The position numbers and the translations under genes are program-made. The notes beneath the pieces are model-generated. The model was given only the letters and a program-made list of their open reading frames with translations, was not told the DNA's origin and did not search any database. A stretch of DNA of 64,000 nt from contig NC_092592.1 of assembly GCF_047663525.1 (NCBI RefSeq), forward strand, positions 21,256,501 through 21,320,500, read 5' to 3'. Shown here piece by piece: positions 1 through 12,600 of this stretch; within the stretch, counting starts at the first letter, position 1; each line of letters begins with the position of its first letter. Source of the DNA: Anas platyrhynchos. Taxonomy: Eukaryota > Chordata > Aves > Anseriformes > Anatidae.

Positions 1-917
1 ACAAGGCCTCCTGCCCATACGTTGTCCTTAATACCTCATTGCATTTTAGGGATGGTACCATAATGCTCAGGACAGGATTCAGTTGCTTAATCTCAGATTT
101 TAGTGCCTTTTGCATACCTGAGGTGGTCTGAAATTTCCATGTGGGGTCAGCAGCTGGGGGCCTAGTGGAATATACTGGTGCATTGTAGGTGTTGGCAGAT
201 GCTTCTGTTTAGGCAGCTGAATTCTGTTGTCTGGCTCTCTGGGGTTGATAGCAAAACGGCTGTGTATGAAAATTTAAAAGTGGGGAATTTAGAGGTACCT
301 GAGCTGCAAATTAATGAATTCTTTGCTTCCCAAAATAAATAAATTCCCATAATAAGGAGACAAGGCAGAACGTGCTTAGGACTTCCCTATGTATGTTTTG
401 AGGCAGAAGCTTGAATGCCCTTCTGTTTCAGTTAAGAAGGGCATTATCTTGCTGCTGCCCCTGCTCTTGTCATGGAGCGGCAGCAGCAGGTGCTCTGCCT
501 GTTTTGAGAAGCCAGCTTCCAAATGGCAGGTAGTTGCTTCTTTGTTTGAAATAAGTGCTACTTCTGCTGAGGTGTGTGACTGATCTTCCATAAACAGATG
601 GACATGGCCAATTTCTGCCATGCCTTCTCAGCAGCACTGGGGAGCAAATCTAAGGTGGAGTGATTATGCAGATAAATAAAAGGTGCTGGTATGTTATAAT
701 TAAGCATGCTTGCCTGGTATAAACAAGGTATTTGGAGTCTTGACTTCTACTGTAATCAACAACTTGCCGTGACTATAGGTGACTTATTGCCTCTGTGAAA
801 CATGAAGCATAGCTTCTGGCAGTTTTGTGCATGACAATGCTGTAAATCCTTCTCTCCTAGGTAAGAGCAGCTTGAGTATTGCTGGTAAATGTGTAGTCTT
901 TTTCCTTTGTTCTTTAG
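1..917 (+). other. NDUFB8: Intron of NDUFB8, cut by the window edge
   Basis: This is the intron before the penultimate NDUFB8 coding exon. It ends in a pyrimidine-rich tract and an AG at 916-917. I looked for the preceding NDUFB8 exon, which should encode the acidic, Trp- and Tyr-rich matrix segment, and did not find it. It must lie left of the window. No repeat or RNA gene is evident here. Confidence 0.7.
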
Positions 918-1830
918 ATGCACTGGGACTTCGACATGTATATTCGGAACCGTTTTGATACATCCCCCACTCAAATTCCATGGCATACTATGCGCAAACA
1001 CTTCCTTGTGTTTTTGAGTACCATGCTGATCATGTTTGGCATTGGAGAGTTCTACCCATCTTACAGGCCTGTGGTGAGTTACACCCTAGGGTAAAGGGCG
1101 GAACAGTAGCTCTTGCTTGTCACTGTTGACGGCCAGAAGGGAGTTTTTGCTGAAGCTGAGTGAGTGTGAGTGTGAAACCCTGCTGGCAGCCGGGGAGGCC
1201 TCTTTCAATCTGAATTATTCTGTTAGCTGGTTTGGCTCAGCTCACAGATTGTCTCAGTGAGCAGTTCCCATTCTTGGGGAACTATTTCTTAATTTTCTTA
1301 CAGGATCCTTCCTTTGGTCTGGGCATTCTGCTCTATGTGTGTGTGTGTGTGTGTGTGTGCACGCATGAGATGTTTTTTCCTCTTCTTTTGCCCTATGTTT
1401 AAGTTATGGCATGATCTGCATCATTTGGAATACTTTTGATAAATAAGTCTGAACATATAGAGATGAGCAGTTGGTTGATCAAATGTTTGATGTTTCTGAT
1501 AAAGGACATGGATTTATACAAAAAAAAAGTTTGAATGTTAGAGTACAAGGAAAGTCTGGAATGTTCATACCGAAGCACTTAAATATGAATTTAAGTTGTA
1601 ACTGACAAGCCTTTTTGGGGGGAGGTAAGGGAGGAAGCAGGGGAGAGTGGTGGGATCTGGATGAGACGTTTTCTCCTTACCCCTTTAGTTGCTTGTTTGA
1701 ATGTCATATATTTGCTGATATGTTTCTGCTTTTAAAGGGACCGAAGCAGTATCCCTTCAATGACCTGTATCTGGAGAGAGGAGGAGACCCCAATAAAGAG
1801 GCACCGGTGGTGACACACTATGAAATCTGA
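918..1830 (+). CDS. NDUFB8: NDUFB8, last two coding exons (5' part outside window)
   Basis: NDUFB8 is an accessory subunit of mitochondrial NADH:ubiquinone oxidoreductase (complex I), in the membrane arm at the inner membrane. Two coding exons are visible. Exon 918-1073 (52 codons, phase 0 at both ends) has AG before it and GTGAGT after it. Exon 1738-1830 (30 codons plus TGA) follows AAAG. The first exon encodes [19 protein letters not shown] followed by a hydrophobic span of about 20 residues ([18 protein letters not shown]), the single membrane helix of the family. The last exon encodes [18 protein letters not shown] and ends THYEI. The LYLERGGDP block and the HYEI end are hallmarks of vertebrate NDUFB8. 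The earlier exons, with the targeting and matrix part, are outside the window. The ATG at 918 is an internal codon, not the start. SEC31B follows in the same orientation, as in mammals. Confidence 0.96.
1336..1359. repeat. (TG)12 microsatellite
   Basis: Twelve uninterrupted TG units lie in the last intron of NDUFB8, followed by an alternating purine-pyrimidine tail (GCACGCATG). It is an ordinary dinucleotide microsatellite, probably length-polymorphic. Confidence 0.95.
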
Positions 1831-2004
1831 AAGCTGCTGGAAGTGTTTCTCCTGCATCAGCTCTGCAGGGCGTGGCATCTTTAGTGTTCACTGTAACATA
1901 CAGTAATGGTTGTTCAACGTTTGACCACTAACTGCAGTGAAATATATCAATAATACCTGTTGTGCTAGTTGTCTTTTATCAATTTGAGTAGGTTGAGCGA
2001 TAAA

Positions 2005-2010
2005 ATTAAA
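2005..2010 (+). terminator. NDUFB8: NDUFB8 poly(A) signal ATTAAA
   Basis: ATTAAA lies 175 bases after the NDUFB8 stop, inside a short AT-rich 3' UTR, with a T-rich stretch just downstream at 2020-2030. The spacing and the nearby start of the next CpG island fit cleavage at about 2025. This is inferred from the motif only. Confidence 0.6.
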
Positions 2011-2392
2011 TGATGCCTGTCATTTTTCTAGACAGGCTGTTACGTGGGGCTAAGTTCTGGGAGCAGTCCCAGGACTGCTGCCACATTTACTTACCTCATG
2101 CAAAAACTACCCTTTGCTAAGCCTGTTTATGCAGGAGGCGTTGCCTGTTATGAAGTGGGTTACTGCAGGTGCAGCTCAGAATTGAACTACAGTGCAATCA
2201 CATCACGTGAAGTGACAGAGGTCCACGAGCACTGATGCCGCAGTTGGCTGCTACGTGACCTGAGCTCTGCCACCAGGTTTAGGGTTAGCCTGACCCACCG
2301 AGCGCGCCTCTCTGGCTGCAGACCACAGCCTCCCACAGCTTTATCTGCAGCTTGGTTGCGAAAGCTATGCATAGTTCCGTTTGATCAAGCTC

Positions 2393-2433
2393 CTAGATTA
2401 TTTTGTTTTCCATTCTAGATTATTTTGTTTTCC
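2393..2433. repeat. 22-base-period tandem duplication
   Basis: The 19-base unit CTAGATTATTTTGTTTTCC occurs at 2393-2411 and again at 2415-2433, perfectly conserved and separated by three bases. It looks like a recent local duplication. Confidence 0.9.
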
Positions 2434-2642
2434 CTTCCTTTTCCATAAGCTTTCCCCTTCTGTTGCTGAAGGGGGCGATACCTTCAGAACCGATTTATGG
2501 TGAAAATTCAGTTCCCCTGTTGCTGTGCCTCTTTGGCTACAGGAGCAGCTGATCACAGCAGGCTAGGGTCCTGGAGTGCTTCCTATAAACCCCACGCCGT
2601 GCTTTGCTACCACCGCCCTGCCGTGACTCAGTTCGGTGCTTT

Positions 2643-2680
2643 AAGGGAATTACATTATTTAAAGGGAATTACATTATTTA
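2643..2680. repeat. Perfect 19-base tandem duplication
   Basis: AAGGGAATTACATTATTTA is present twice head to tail (2643-2661 and 2662-2680), with the start of a third copy. It sits immediately before the GC-rich SEC31B promoter, at the AT-to-GC boundary. It includes ATTA homeodomain-like cores, but no function is implied by the sequence alone. Confidence 0.92.
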
Positions 2681-2769
2681 AAGGAAAAAAAAAATGTAAA
2701 GGGGGCGGTCCGGGGCCGCGCAGGCGCGGCGGGGCGGGCGGGGCGCGCTCGTGCAGGCGGTGGGGCGGG

Positions 2770-2860
2770 GGGGGGCGGTGCCTGTCGGGCTCCCGGCGGC
2801 CACCGGAGCGAGGGCTCAGCTCGGCGGGGACGGCCGGGAGCCGGGGAGGGCCCGGAGCCG
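2770..2860 (+). other. SEC31B: SEC31B non-coding exon 1 (start approximate)
   Basis: The 3' boundary is set by CCGGAGCCG|GTAAGG, a near-consensus donor at 2860/2861. The 5' boundary is not determinable from sequence and is placed arbitrarily just after the GC boxes. The partner acceptor is the CTTCTAG at 6598-6604, which opens the first coding exon ten bases before the ATG. Confidence 0.55.
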
Positions 2861-2914
2861 GTAAGGGCCGCGGCCGCCCCTCCCTGACCCCCCCCGCTCC
2901 GCCCCGCTTGGGCC

Positions 2915-2928
2915 GGGACCGGGACCGG

Positions 2929-2962
<34 letters not shown>
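2915..2962. repeat. Hexamer array, (GGGACC)3(GAGACC)5
   Basis: Eight head-to-tail hexamers: three GGGACC, then five GAGACC, differing by one transition. The array begins 54 bases after the exon 1 donor of SEC31B, inside the CpG island. It explains the Arg-Asp dipeptide run seen in a spurious reading frame. Confidence 0.95.
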
Positions 2963-2965
<3 letters not shown>

Positions 2966-5900
2966 CGGCTGCCCCCGGCCCCAGCGCCCCCGGTCCCGCT
3001 GCCTTGCCCTGCCCTGCCCCGGTCTCGGCTCCGTCCCGGTCCCGTGTCCCTGTCCCCGTGTCCCCGCCCCGGTGTCTGGGCTCGGTGCGGAGCCGTCTGT
3101 CCCACACACGTCGTGCTCGAGGGGTTGGGGTGCGAGGAGCTCGGTGCCGTGCCCCGGCGGCTGTCAGGGAGGAATGTGCTGAGCTCTGCCCCGCGCAGCC
3201 CCGCCTCGTGTCACCAGCTGGGATTAGCGCTGTGCCGCCTGCCACCGGGCTCATAGCGGGTGCCCAGGGGGCCGGCCGAGGTGCTGGGGAGCCGGGGAGT
3301 TGGGGCAGGAGGCTGCCAGGGCGTTGCGAAAGGAAGGGGCAGCGCAAAGGTTTTGATCGATGCTGGGGTGTGGGGAGCATGGGGCAGACCGCACCTTAAC
3401 CCTGGTGTCTCAGCCCTAAGGGTGGCTGCTCGCCTCCTGGGTGACCTTGGACAAGTGCCTCCTGTTCTGCTGCCCACGCTTCACCCTTAGCCGAGGAGAT
3501 CAGATCAGGTCCTTGGCTGGGCAGCAGGAACCCTGCTGGGGTTGGCTGCCCGGCTGGGGGAGGACTGGAAAAGTTAGGGCTGTACCGACAACATTTGGGT
3601 GGTGGAAGGGAGAGAAGGCCTTACTAGAGTGACACCAGAGTTGATAATCACAGCAGGTCTTTTACAATGTACTCCGAGCCACAAGTGCTTGAGGGCAGTG
3701 CAGGAGAGGAGCCCTGCCTCTGCCAGCCTGCCCCGTGGTGGTTGCAGAGCCGGTGCCCGCACTTGTCGCTGCTTGCTGCGAGCTGCCCGGCGCGGGGAGC
3801 GCTGGCACGGCCGGGTGCTGCCGAGCACTGCTGCCTTGTAAGGGCACCGTGCAGGAAAACGCGGCTGGGGGAGGCTTTGGGGGATCGCTGCTCCCCGCCC
3901 GGGGCTCCCACCGCGGCTGCGAGTCGCTGAGACGTTAGATCCGCGATCGGATGTTTGGGGGAGGAGGAGGAGGAGGAGTTGTCATGATTAATTAATTAGA
4001 GCTCCTGAGAAAAGCACGAGCTTTCTCGGAAGGCTTAGGTGCTGCTTTGGAGAGGTGACAGCAGGTGGCGATCTGTCCCCAAACATCTGATGGGAGAATC
4101 CCACACTGTGCATTTCTCTCGGGCAGCCACGAGAGGTTGCCATATCGACATATTCACCATATAGAAGAGTAGGGCTCTTCGCTATTCTTAATACTCAGGC
4201 GTTTTTTCCTTCCAAACTCAGCCTAGGGATTTAAAGAGGTGCTGCTGCACTGATGCAGAGCCTCAGCTGCGATGGGTCTGGGCTGTTAGCAGCAGGGAGG
4301 GTGCGAGCTGGGAGCTTGTACCTTCCGCCTGCTTGTGGTGGCTGCAGGCTTCATCGCTCCCGTACCAAAGGGAGGAAGTCTCTTGGACATTCTCTAATAA
4401 TGCTGATGGGCTAATAGCGGAGCTCTCCTCCCAAAAGTCAAGTGGCAGTGAGGCCCAAATGTACAGCCAGTTCCTACAGCTGATGGATTGAAAGTGGAGG
4501 AGGAAGAAGCAGGAAGGGGAAGGTAGGGACCGTACCAGCTGTCCTGCTCCCCCACGTGAGCGTCGTCAGGCAGCGCTTTGTGCAGTAGGCCTGTGACTTC
4601 TTCTGGGGATATTTTCATTCCCTACTGCTGATAAAGGCTGCAGACCGGGACAATGTTTCTGTGCTAGTGTGGAACACAGACAAATGGGAGCTGGAACTTG
4701 GCAGAAGGGGTGTGATGGAGCCCAAAGGAGTACTAGGTAAAGTGTGTGCTGGAAGATAGGAAAATAAGCTTTAGTGGTCTGTTATCGTGATGAGGAGGAT
4801 GTGGCTTTCCACCTTTGTTCCTGGGCTGCAAGAGGAAATAGTTGCACTTGTTTTGTTGTGCAAGAGTTCTGTTCAGCTTCATCTGGGCCTCAGCTAAGTT
4901 GGGGTAAGTTTAATGTGAGAACAGCAGGTACTTTGAGCTTTGGGAGATACTGCTGCAGGCTAATGCTAGAAAATATCAAATTCTAATTAAACAGCATGTC
5001 CTGACAGTACATGGGGGAGAGAGAGTGTGCCCTTATCTTCTGATCGGTAGTAGAGAAGAAACCCTAAATAGGGTGTGGAGTTACTAGGCAGGAGGTCCAA
5101 ATCCAAGAAGCGATGCTGACTGGATTTCCCCGTGTGTGGGCCGCTGGCAATTGGAGACTGCAGCTTCATACAAGCCACAGGATGATGGAAGACTTTTTCA
5201 AAACTGTTTTTTAATATGGTTTGGCCAGGCAGCGTGCTGGCTGCAGCAAGCTACCTCTGTGAACTTGGCTAGGAAAAAACAGCCGTGTTTTGGTCTAAGT
5301 AAGGCCAAACTCTCAATCACTGACAGTTGTAGCCTGCATCTGGCCAGAGGGAGCTTGTGAACACAGGTTGTGGTTTAACTGCCAGCCTGGCTAATACAAA
5401 CAGCATCAAATGGCCAGGAGAGGCTAATCCCAGCAAGCTGGTGAGATGCGGAGTGTTTTGCTGTGCTGCCTGCTTCCAGTCGTACATTATTCAGCATGAT
5501 ATCATCTGAGGGCACAGTTAGCAGCTTTGCTTAGCTAGAATTAAAACTTGCACTGCAGCTAAGCTCAAAAGGTTTAGGAACTGCTCACGAGAGTGATGCT
5601 GCTAGCTTGTGAATATCTCCACTCACTATTTATGTCACTGACATGCTTAAAAGGCCTGGGACGGACATAGTCTGGGACTGAGAGGTGCTGGGGGCTTTCT
5701 TTTCATATAGAACGTGATTCTACATTGAACAACAATTTGTTTGTATTTATATTCAGAGTGTTGCAGCCTCCTGGCTGTGTACTGTTTATGTTTGGCTTTC
5801 AGTTATCCTGCAAAATTATTGCCCAACCAGTCTCTCTTTGGTGACGTGGGGAAGTTGTGTTGCCATTTTACTGGTGTTAGTTGATCTATCCAGAGTCGAT

Positions 5901-6604
5901 GAAAAGAATTATTGTCAGAGCTGGGCTTGAAACCCAATGGTTAACTTATGGATCGCTTCCTCTCACCTTCACCTGCCATTTACAAAGTGAAGCAGAAAGG
6001 CAAATGATTTTATCCTTTGGCATCTCAGAGGAGTGAGAACAAAGTACGTTAACTGAACTGGCAGATGATAGCGTTGCACTTTGTTTTCTGTTGCCACATC
6101 ACTCTGCTGCTTGGAATTTAGCCTGTCCTGAGATTCCTTTGGCTCCATTTGGCTTCCATATGCGTACACTGACATCGGCTTGTTCAGAGGGAGCAACTAG
6201 TGCTTTGCAAATACGTTTAAGTGAATTTCCACAGCTGATTTAAACCAGCCTGGACTGAAGACTTGAGTATGTTGTTTAATTTAGATCACCTTCCTTTAAC
6301 TGAAACTTGCACATAACTGGGGTACATGGAAAAAGAGCTATGTAGGAAAGAAAATCAAGGATCAGACAGCTGAGATTGTTGTGTGTTTTTTTTTTTTAAT
6401 TATTTTTTTTTTTCCTTGATTTCTGAAATACCCACATTCATCCCTGTAAAACTGTATTCACCAACTCAGGATGTAGTAAGTAACGTCTCTGAGAACAACT
6501 TGTTCTCTTAGGACTATAGTAAAGGGGCTATTTTGTTACTGGTATGATTATTTTCATTTTGGCTTTGTCTGGCTACTCTAACTGCTATGTGAAATTACTT
6601 CTAG
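2963..6604 (+). other. SEC31B: SEC31B intron 1 (remainder)
   Basis: Intron 1 runs from 2861 to 6604. After the CpG island it becomes ordinary unique-looking sequence, with a GGA-rich run at 3958-3978 and T-rich patches at 6389-6416. No coding exon, RNA gene or recognisable mobile element was seen. It ends GAAATTACTTCTAG. Confidence 0.65.
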
Positions 6605-6614
6605 AGCCTAGAAA

Positions 6615-9600
6615 ATGAAGCTAAAGGAGATTGAGCGAACAGCTGTCCAGGCATGGAGTCCAGCAAACAACCACCCCATTTATCTAGCAACAGGTAAAGT
6701 TTTTCACAATTCAATAAAATTGAAGTACGAGTCACAGAGAGGCTGTTATGTACAGCTGTATTGGCTTTAACTTTCAACAATTCCCACTTTAATAACCTCT
6801 GGAAAGCTTAGAAGCAACGTGCTGAAAACATTACAGTGTTTTCTGTTTTTTGTTGTTTGTTTGTTTGTTTTGTGACCTCCAGAGGATTACATTCATGGCT
6901 TAATTTGACCACTTAAAGGGCTGTGATTTTTTCAAAGGGCGAAAACACTTTTTTTTTTTTAATTTAATTTCTATTTAAGCTTGTATGACCTCCAGTACCT
7001 GCTTGCTATAAAAAAATAAAACAAAATCAGGTTATTTACTTGGGATGTCACAAAGTTCACTCTTATCACGTTCATTTCAGCTTACTTTCACTTTGATGGT
7101 TTTCATTAATCATCATGTAGCTTGGCAGCCAAAGAATAAAATTTTCTTCTTTGTAATATTGCCTGTTTTGATTTACATTCAATTTTCAACATTTTCAAAA
7201 CCTTGAATTTCCATTTTTTATATTAATCATTATTCGCTGCTTTTATAATCAGATTATTTCCTGAAACATGAGGTCAGCCTGTTCACTGAGATGGCAGTAG
7301 GCAGTTGGCTGCTGCAGGGAAAGTTAACATCCCAGCCAGACCCAGTACATAGGTGAATTTAGTGTTCATGTGGAACTGTCAGCTTGGGTTGTCCACCCAG
7401 CACAATTAGGCCTGTCTCTTGTCTGGGTTGTGCAGGGCTGCCATATTGTTCTGTTTTTTTTTTGGGGGGAGTGACTGTCAAAAAAGTGACTAAAGTTCAG
7501 CTGTGGCCTTAAAAACATTACCACTTTTGGGGTAGATAGGCTATTTTGTGTTTCTCTAATAAGGCCACAGTTTTGGTTGGACCAAATGACTTGGCTTCGA
7601 TCTGATTTTGATCAGAGGTTGCATTGTTTCATTATTTGTACTGCTTTTTTATAGTCTCTTGGGCGCTTCCCCCGCCATAGTCAGTTGCAAAGCATCCCTC
7701 TGGCAGCTGGGTGACTATTTGCATGGCAGTGTCCCATTAGGCAATGTTAGGTCTATTTTTAGCTTTTATTCTGTAAGCTAGGGAGAAGGAAGGAAGCCAT
7801 CACTATTTGGCTGCCAGATCTCTGTGGGTCATCAAGGAATGTTTGGTTGGCTAAGGTTGAAGAACTTCTGGCGTAGACTAAGTTTAGAAGTTATGATCGT
7901 GACCTCAGGTCAAGGTTGAGGAACAGTGTAGAGGGGTATTTGGGATCATAATTGTATCTGGGTTTCATGATGCAACTGTATTTGTAATTTAGGTAAAGCC
8001 TTAATATCAGAAGATTGGGCTGTTTGGATAAGGTGTAGGAATTATATCTATCCCAAGAGGGGAAGGTGTTTGCACAGCAGTCACCCGGGTGCCCAGAATT
8101 TCTCGAAGTTCTAATTTCTTTCAAAGCCTTTGTAATAGTAGTTGATTCTGAGATATTCATCCATGTACTGTCTCTGAATGGGCACAGTATCAATGTTGTG
8201 TTGACTCTCAAGGGTAGATTGGTTACCAGTTCCTTGCTTTATTTATATCTTGTGCTCTTCAAAACCGTACCCAATTCTAAGTATTACCCTTGTACTTTTG
8301 CTAGGAACATCTGCCCAGCAACTGGATGCATCCTTCAGTACAAATGCCACCTTGGAAATATTTGAGGTGGACTTCAGGGATCCCTCCCTGGACATGAAGC
8401 AGAAAGGAACGCTTCCTGCCTCAAACAGGTATCAGTGTCTCATACTAACATACCGATTAGTGGAACTGAAAAGGGCTTTCCTTGTGCAAGAAAAGAGAGG
8501 GAGAGAGAGTGTTTCCAGGGTATAAAGTGATCTTTTGAATCAGTTTACCTCTGTCTGTGAGGACTGAATATTTTTGGCTTTACATAAATCATGCTTGGTG
8601 TTTGGTAATGCAGAATGTCTAGTCTTCCGCCAAATATTGTGGCCTGTGTCAGCTTTATTTTCTTCTTCTTCAGGTTCCATAAGCTGATCTGGGGTAACTT
8701 TGGAAATGGGTCCCCGGAGTCCTCTGGAGTGATCATTGGCGGAGGCGATAATGGGGTACTGACAATGTACAGTGCGCATCGGATCTTGGCTTCGAAGAGC
8801 GAGCCTGTAATTGGGCAGACAGAGAAGCACTCAGGGCCTGTTCGAGCTCTTGACTTTAACCCTTTCCAGGTATGTAACATAAAGATACTTATAAACAAAT
8901 GAAAGTTAACCCCATGAGCTATTCCCCTTGTGTATAGAGATTTATTAACTGAAGAAGCAGCTTTTAACCTGAAAGAGGCATGGTAGCTGTGACACAAGAG
9001 TGACTTAGAACTCTGATTCAGGCTCTGTTGACAACTTTGCCACTGAATTCCTCAGTGACCTGGATCAAGTCATCTTATTTCACCATAAAACATGACTTGT
9101 ACTGCTGTTATACATTAGACCATTAACTGTTTGAAGTCAGAACATCTTTGTTTATTTCTTCATTTGGTGTCCGGTTCAGTGGGTTCTGATCACACTTGAA
9201 GGGACTACAAAATAAGCAAGAAATGAACAGAACACAATTTCCTATGGTAACACAAAGGCAAATTGGAATTTGTCCACGGACCCTTTTGGGAAGCCTGTAC
9301 CTTCTCAAAATAAATGTTTTTGATGCCAGGTTGCAGGTCAAAGGCTCAAATACCCAGAGGCTGGCTTTCAGACCTGTGGTAGAGTTCCATGATGAGCAAT
9401 GCTAGCTGACAACAAATCTAGCTTGCTAGACAAATTTTAAACAGGTTTCTACCATGGCACGGCTGATGACATGGGAGGCCAGAAACGTAATTGGTTTATA
9501 ATCCTGTTAGTATCTTCTTAGCATTGACTGTGAAATGCAGGTCTTATCTGACTTTGGAAGCTTAGGGTTTTTTTTTACTTAAATTTATTTTTAAGAAATC

Positions 9601-12600
9601 TGTCCTCTTTCCCAGTAAGTAGGAGTTTCAGCTGAGCTTCTGTTTTTTTTTCTGCAGAGTAACCTCTTGGCTTCTGGAGCCAATGATTCTGAAATTTTCA
9701 TCTGGGACTTGAATAACTTCAGCGTGCCTATGACTCCAGGGGCTAAATCACAGGTAAACTGAGTTTTCCTCTGGGCAATACCCATGCAGTTTTATATATC
9801 AGTAGGCAAGGTAAAAGGTGTGAGTGTGTGGAGTCATCCTGGTCTAAACACTCTGAAGAGAGAATGATCTTGACTTTTGTCAGGAAAAAGATGAATCATA
9901 ACTGAATGAAGGGTTTCATTCTGGGATATGGAAAGAGAATTGTAAGGGGAGGGAAGATAGGTTGGAAGTTGCGATAGAATGCACTTTGTGTGGATGGGTA
10001 AGATCTTTGTGGGTTTGAATCATATACCTGACCAGTTTGTCTCATGATCCAGCTGTGGCATGTGTGATGGATTAAGAATGCTTATTGAACCCTTATTGGA
10101 CACATGATTTATGATACACTTGGTCAATGCAGAATCCAGTACCTGTTCCCAAGATGCAAAGGTGCTTTTCTGAGTGACATTCCCCCATAGAGTTTGGTTG
10201 TCCACTGTACTCTCTGTGGAAAGAACTTTATCTGCTCCCTAGTGATTCTGGACAGTGCTCCTATTATTTGCAGTTGCTTGATCAGTGATGGAAAGAGGAA
10301 CCCATATATTCTCAAATGCCTGACATTAGTCAAGCTGATGTCAGAATCCCATGATTGGTGTTTCCTCAATGCAGGGATAATGGAACTATGGCCTTTCCTA
10401 TCTTGGCAGCCTCATGAAGACATCAGTGTTGTGTCCTGGAATCGGCAAGTGCAGCATATCCTGTCCTCTGCTCACCCAAGTGGCAAGGCCGTGGTTTGGG
10501 ACCTCAGGAAGAATGAGCCTATCATCAAAGTCAGTGACCACAGCAACAGAGTGAGTGAAGACTGTCATTCTGTCTTGCTTACAACATGCCACCACCATAA
10601 CTGCAAAGCAGTGGCACAAGCTCTTGGGATCAAGTGCTCGTAGTGTGGGAGCTGTTGTGACTGGTTTTCTTGGAGCTACAGCATCAAAGCATCTATTTTT
10701 TTTTTCCTTAATGAACTGCAAAAACAATACCCTTACCTATTCCTGAAGTACACTGCACCCTTGTTTTACATTTCTGTCTTCACAGCTCATTTATGAGAGG
10801 CCGCCTCTGTTTTAACCCTAACTGTCTTCCTAGATCAACTTTGAATGACTCCTTCAACTTCTGTATGGTTAGAGTTTTTTGGCTGTGTAGAGAAGGTAGA
10901 AATACTTGCTTTCAACAGCAAGACATTGCTATGCTTGCTTTATGTCAAGTATTCTAAGCAAGTTAATTACAGAACAATGTGGCTCTGTGCCATTTGCATC
11001 ATTGCAAGGTTGCATTGCTGAATTTTCATTCTGTGCTATTTTTGTCTCTAGATGCATTGCTCAGGAATGGCCTGGCACCCAGAAGTCGCAACCCAGTTAG
11101 TCCTTTCCTCTGAGGATGACCGCTTGCCAGTGATCCAAATATGGGACTTACGTTTTGCTACCTCACCTCTGAGCCAGCTGGAAGGGCATGCTAGGTGAGG
11201 TCCCACATGTCATGTTGCCTTTTCAAGGATCTCCATTTTTAAAAGGCCAACATCTGGGAGACTGGACTTTGGAGAACTACAATTATTTATTTGTTTTAGG
11301 CTGTTTTGTTTCACGGTTGACTCTGGTTTTAGCTGGCATGAAAACCAGTGTTCTGAACTTAAAACGACATGTACCAGCACTTCTTGTTGGTAGGATAGGA
11401 GAGAGGGCTGGATATGAAGTCTGTTTTCTTTCCTATCTGTTTTAGGGGAGTTCTGTCCGTCTCTTGGTGCCAGGCTGACCCTGAATTGCTGTTGAGCAGT
11501 GCCAAAGACAACCGGATCTTGTGCTGGAACCCCAGTACAGGGGAGGTACATAACAGCAGCTATAAGTACACGTTATCTGCTTTATACAGAGCTGTGTGCT
11601 ATGCTACATGTGTGTCCCTTTTTTGTATCCATGTGGAGTGTCAATATCATTTCTGTAGTATGTCTTCTGCATTCTTTCTTTCTGGAGCAAATGAGAATGT
11701 TGTGAGAGACTAAGTAAGACTAAAAACAACAGGTATGAGCAGAGATTTCCTCCGACATATCTGTGTGCAGAAGTTGTACAAGGAAGAAAGATATAACTAT
11801 AAACTTAGTTTCAACCAATTATAATTACTCCCTTTGTGTTCACCCATATAGTGTTCTCTATGTTTTTGCTTCTTCTTCCTCCTTTTCTTAGAGTACTAAA
11901 AAAAAAGTGGGGGAAAACTTTAAGGAGAACGAGGATCATTTGTTAGAGTTATTGAGAGGGGAACAATATAATATGCCTGCAAACTTCATTTGTAGTACAG
12001 CATTTTCACATATAGTTGCTTACCTAGTCATGTATCTCAAAGTTACCATCTCTGAATACTTAAATATCACAGTGGTTTTAAACATTTTAAATGGGACTAT
12101 GTAAAAATTTCTCTGCACACCTACTCACTCAATTACGAGTTTCTGCATAAAACTGAATTTTGAACTTTGAACAAAATTCACTGTGTTGATCTTGATGATA
12201 GCACAGGGAAAGTACTCTTACCATACTGAGCAAAGTCCAGCTGTGACTCCCAGGCTGGATTCATTTTACTGAGGCAATTTTCTTAGCTGACCACCTTTGC
12301 CTTGGAGACAAAAAAAAGAAAATAAATTAAACTATTTTTGTAAAAGACATGAAATGCTGTTGTTATGGTTTCAGGGGATATGAAGCTCACTGTGTACAAA
12401 TGTGTAGTGATTAGAAGAGAATCAGACTCTGAAATGTTCCTGATGTCTTGATTTTTACTAAAGCCTTTTCACTGTATTTTAAAGGAAGAAATCAAAAGCC
12501 AAATTTACTGCAGCTAGTTTATCTTTATGCATGCTGATGTAGATTTGTAGAGTTCAAATTCAAGTTGGGCATCTATGCACATACTATTTTTGGGAGGTTT

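Larger units (their letters stand above)
2031..2692. other. NDUFB8-SEC31B spacer
   Basis: A roughly 660-base spacer between the NDUFB8 poly(A) site and the SEC31B CpG island. It contains two small tandem duplications, listed separately. The open frames across it show no recognisable protein and run into the GC-rich island. Confidence 0.6.
2693..3950 (+). promoter_or_regulatory. SEC31B: CpG-island promoter of SEC31B
   Basis: The sequence turns abruptly GC- and CpG-rich at about 2695, is densest at 2700-3100, and fades by about 3950. It contains GC boxes (GGGGCGG-type at 2731-2745 and around 2762-2778) and a match to the NRF1 core, GCGCAGGCGC at 2718-2727. No TATA box is evident. A strong splice donor (GTAAGG) at 2861 follows a GC-rich segment, as expected for a non-coding first exon. 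NDUFB8 ends about 670 bases upstream and the SEC31B start codon is 3.9 kb downstream. This is therefore best read as the TATA-less SEC31B promoter. Long open frames across it on both strands reflect its lack of stop codons. Confidence 0.8.

Noticed and set aside
2497-3399. 300-codon plus-strand open frame, with a 241-codon minus-strand frame over the same interval
   Set aside because: It lies in a CpG island where stop codons are rare, runs through the SEC31B exon 1 donor, is built partly from the hexamer repeat (Arg-Asp run), and shows no domain.
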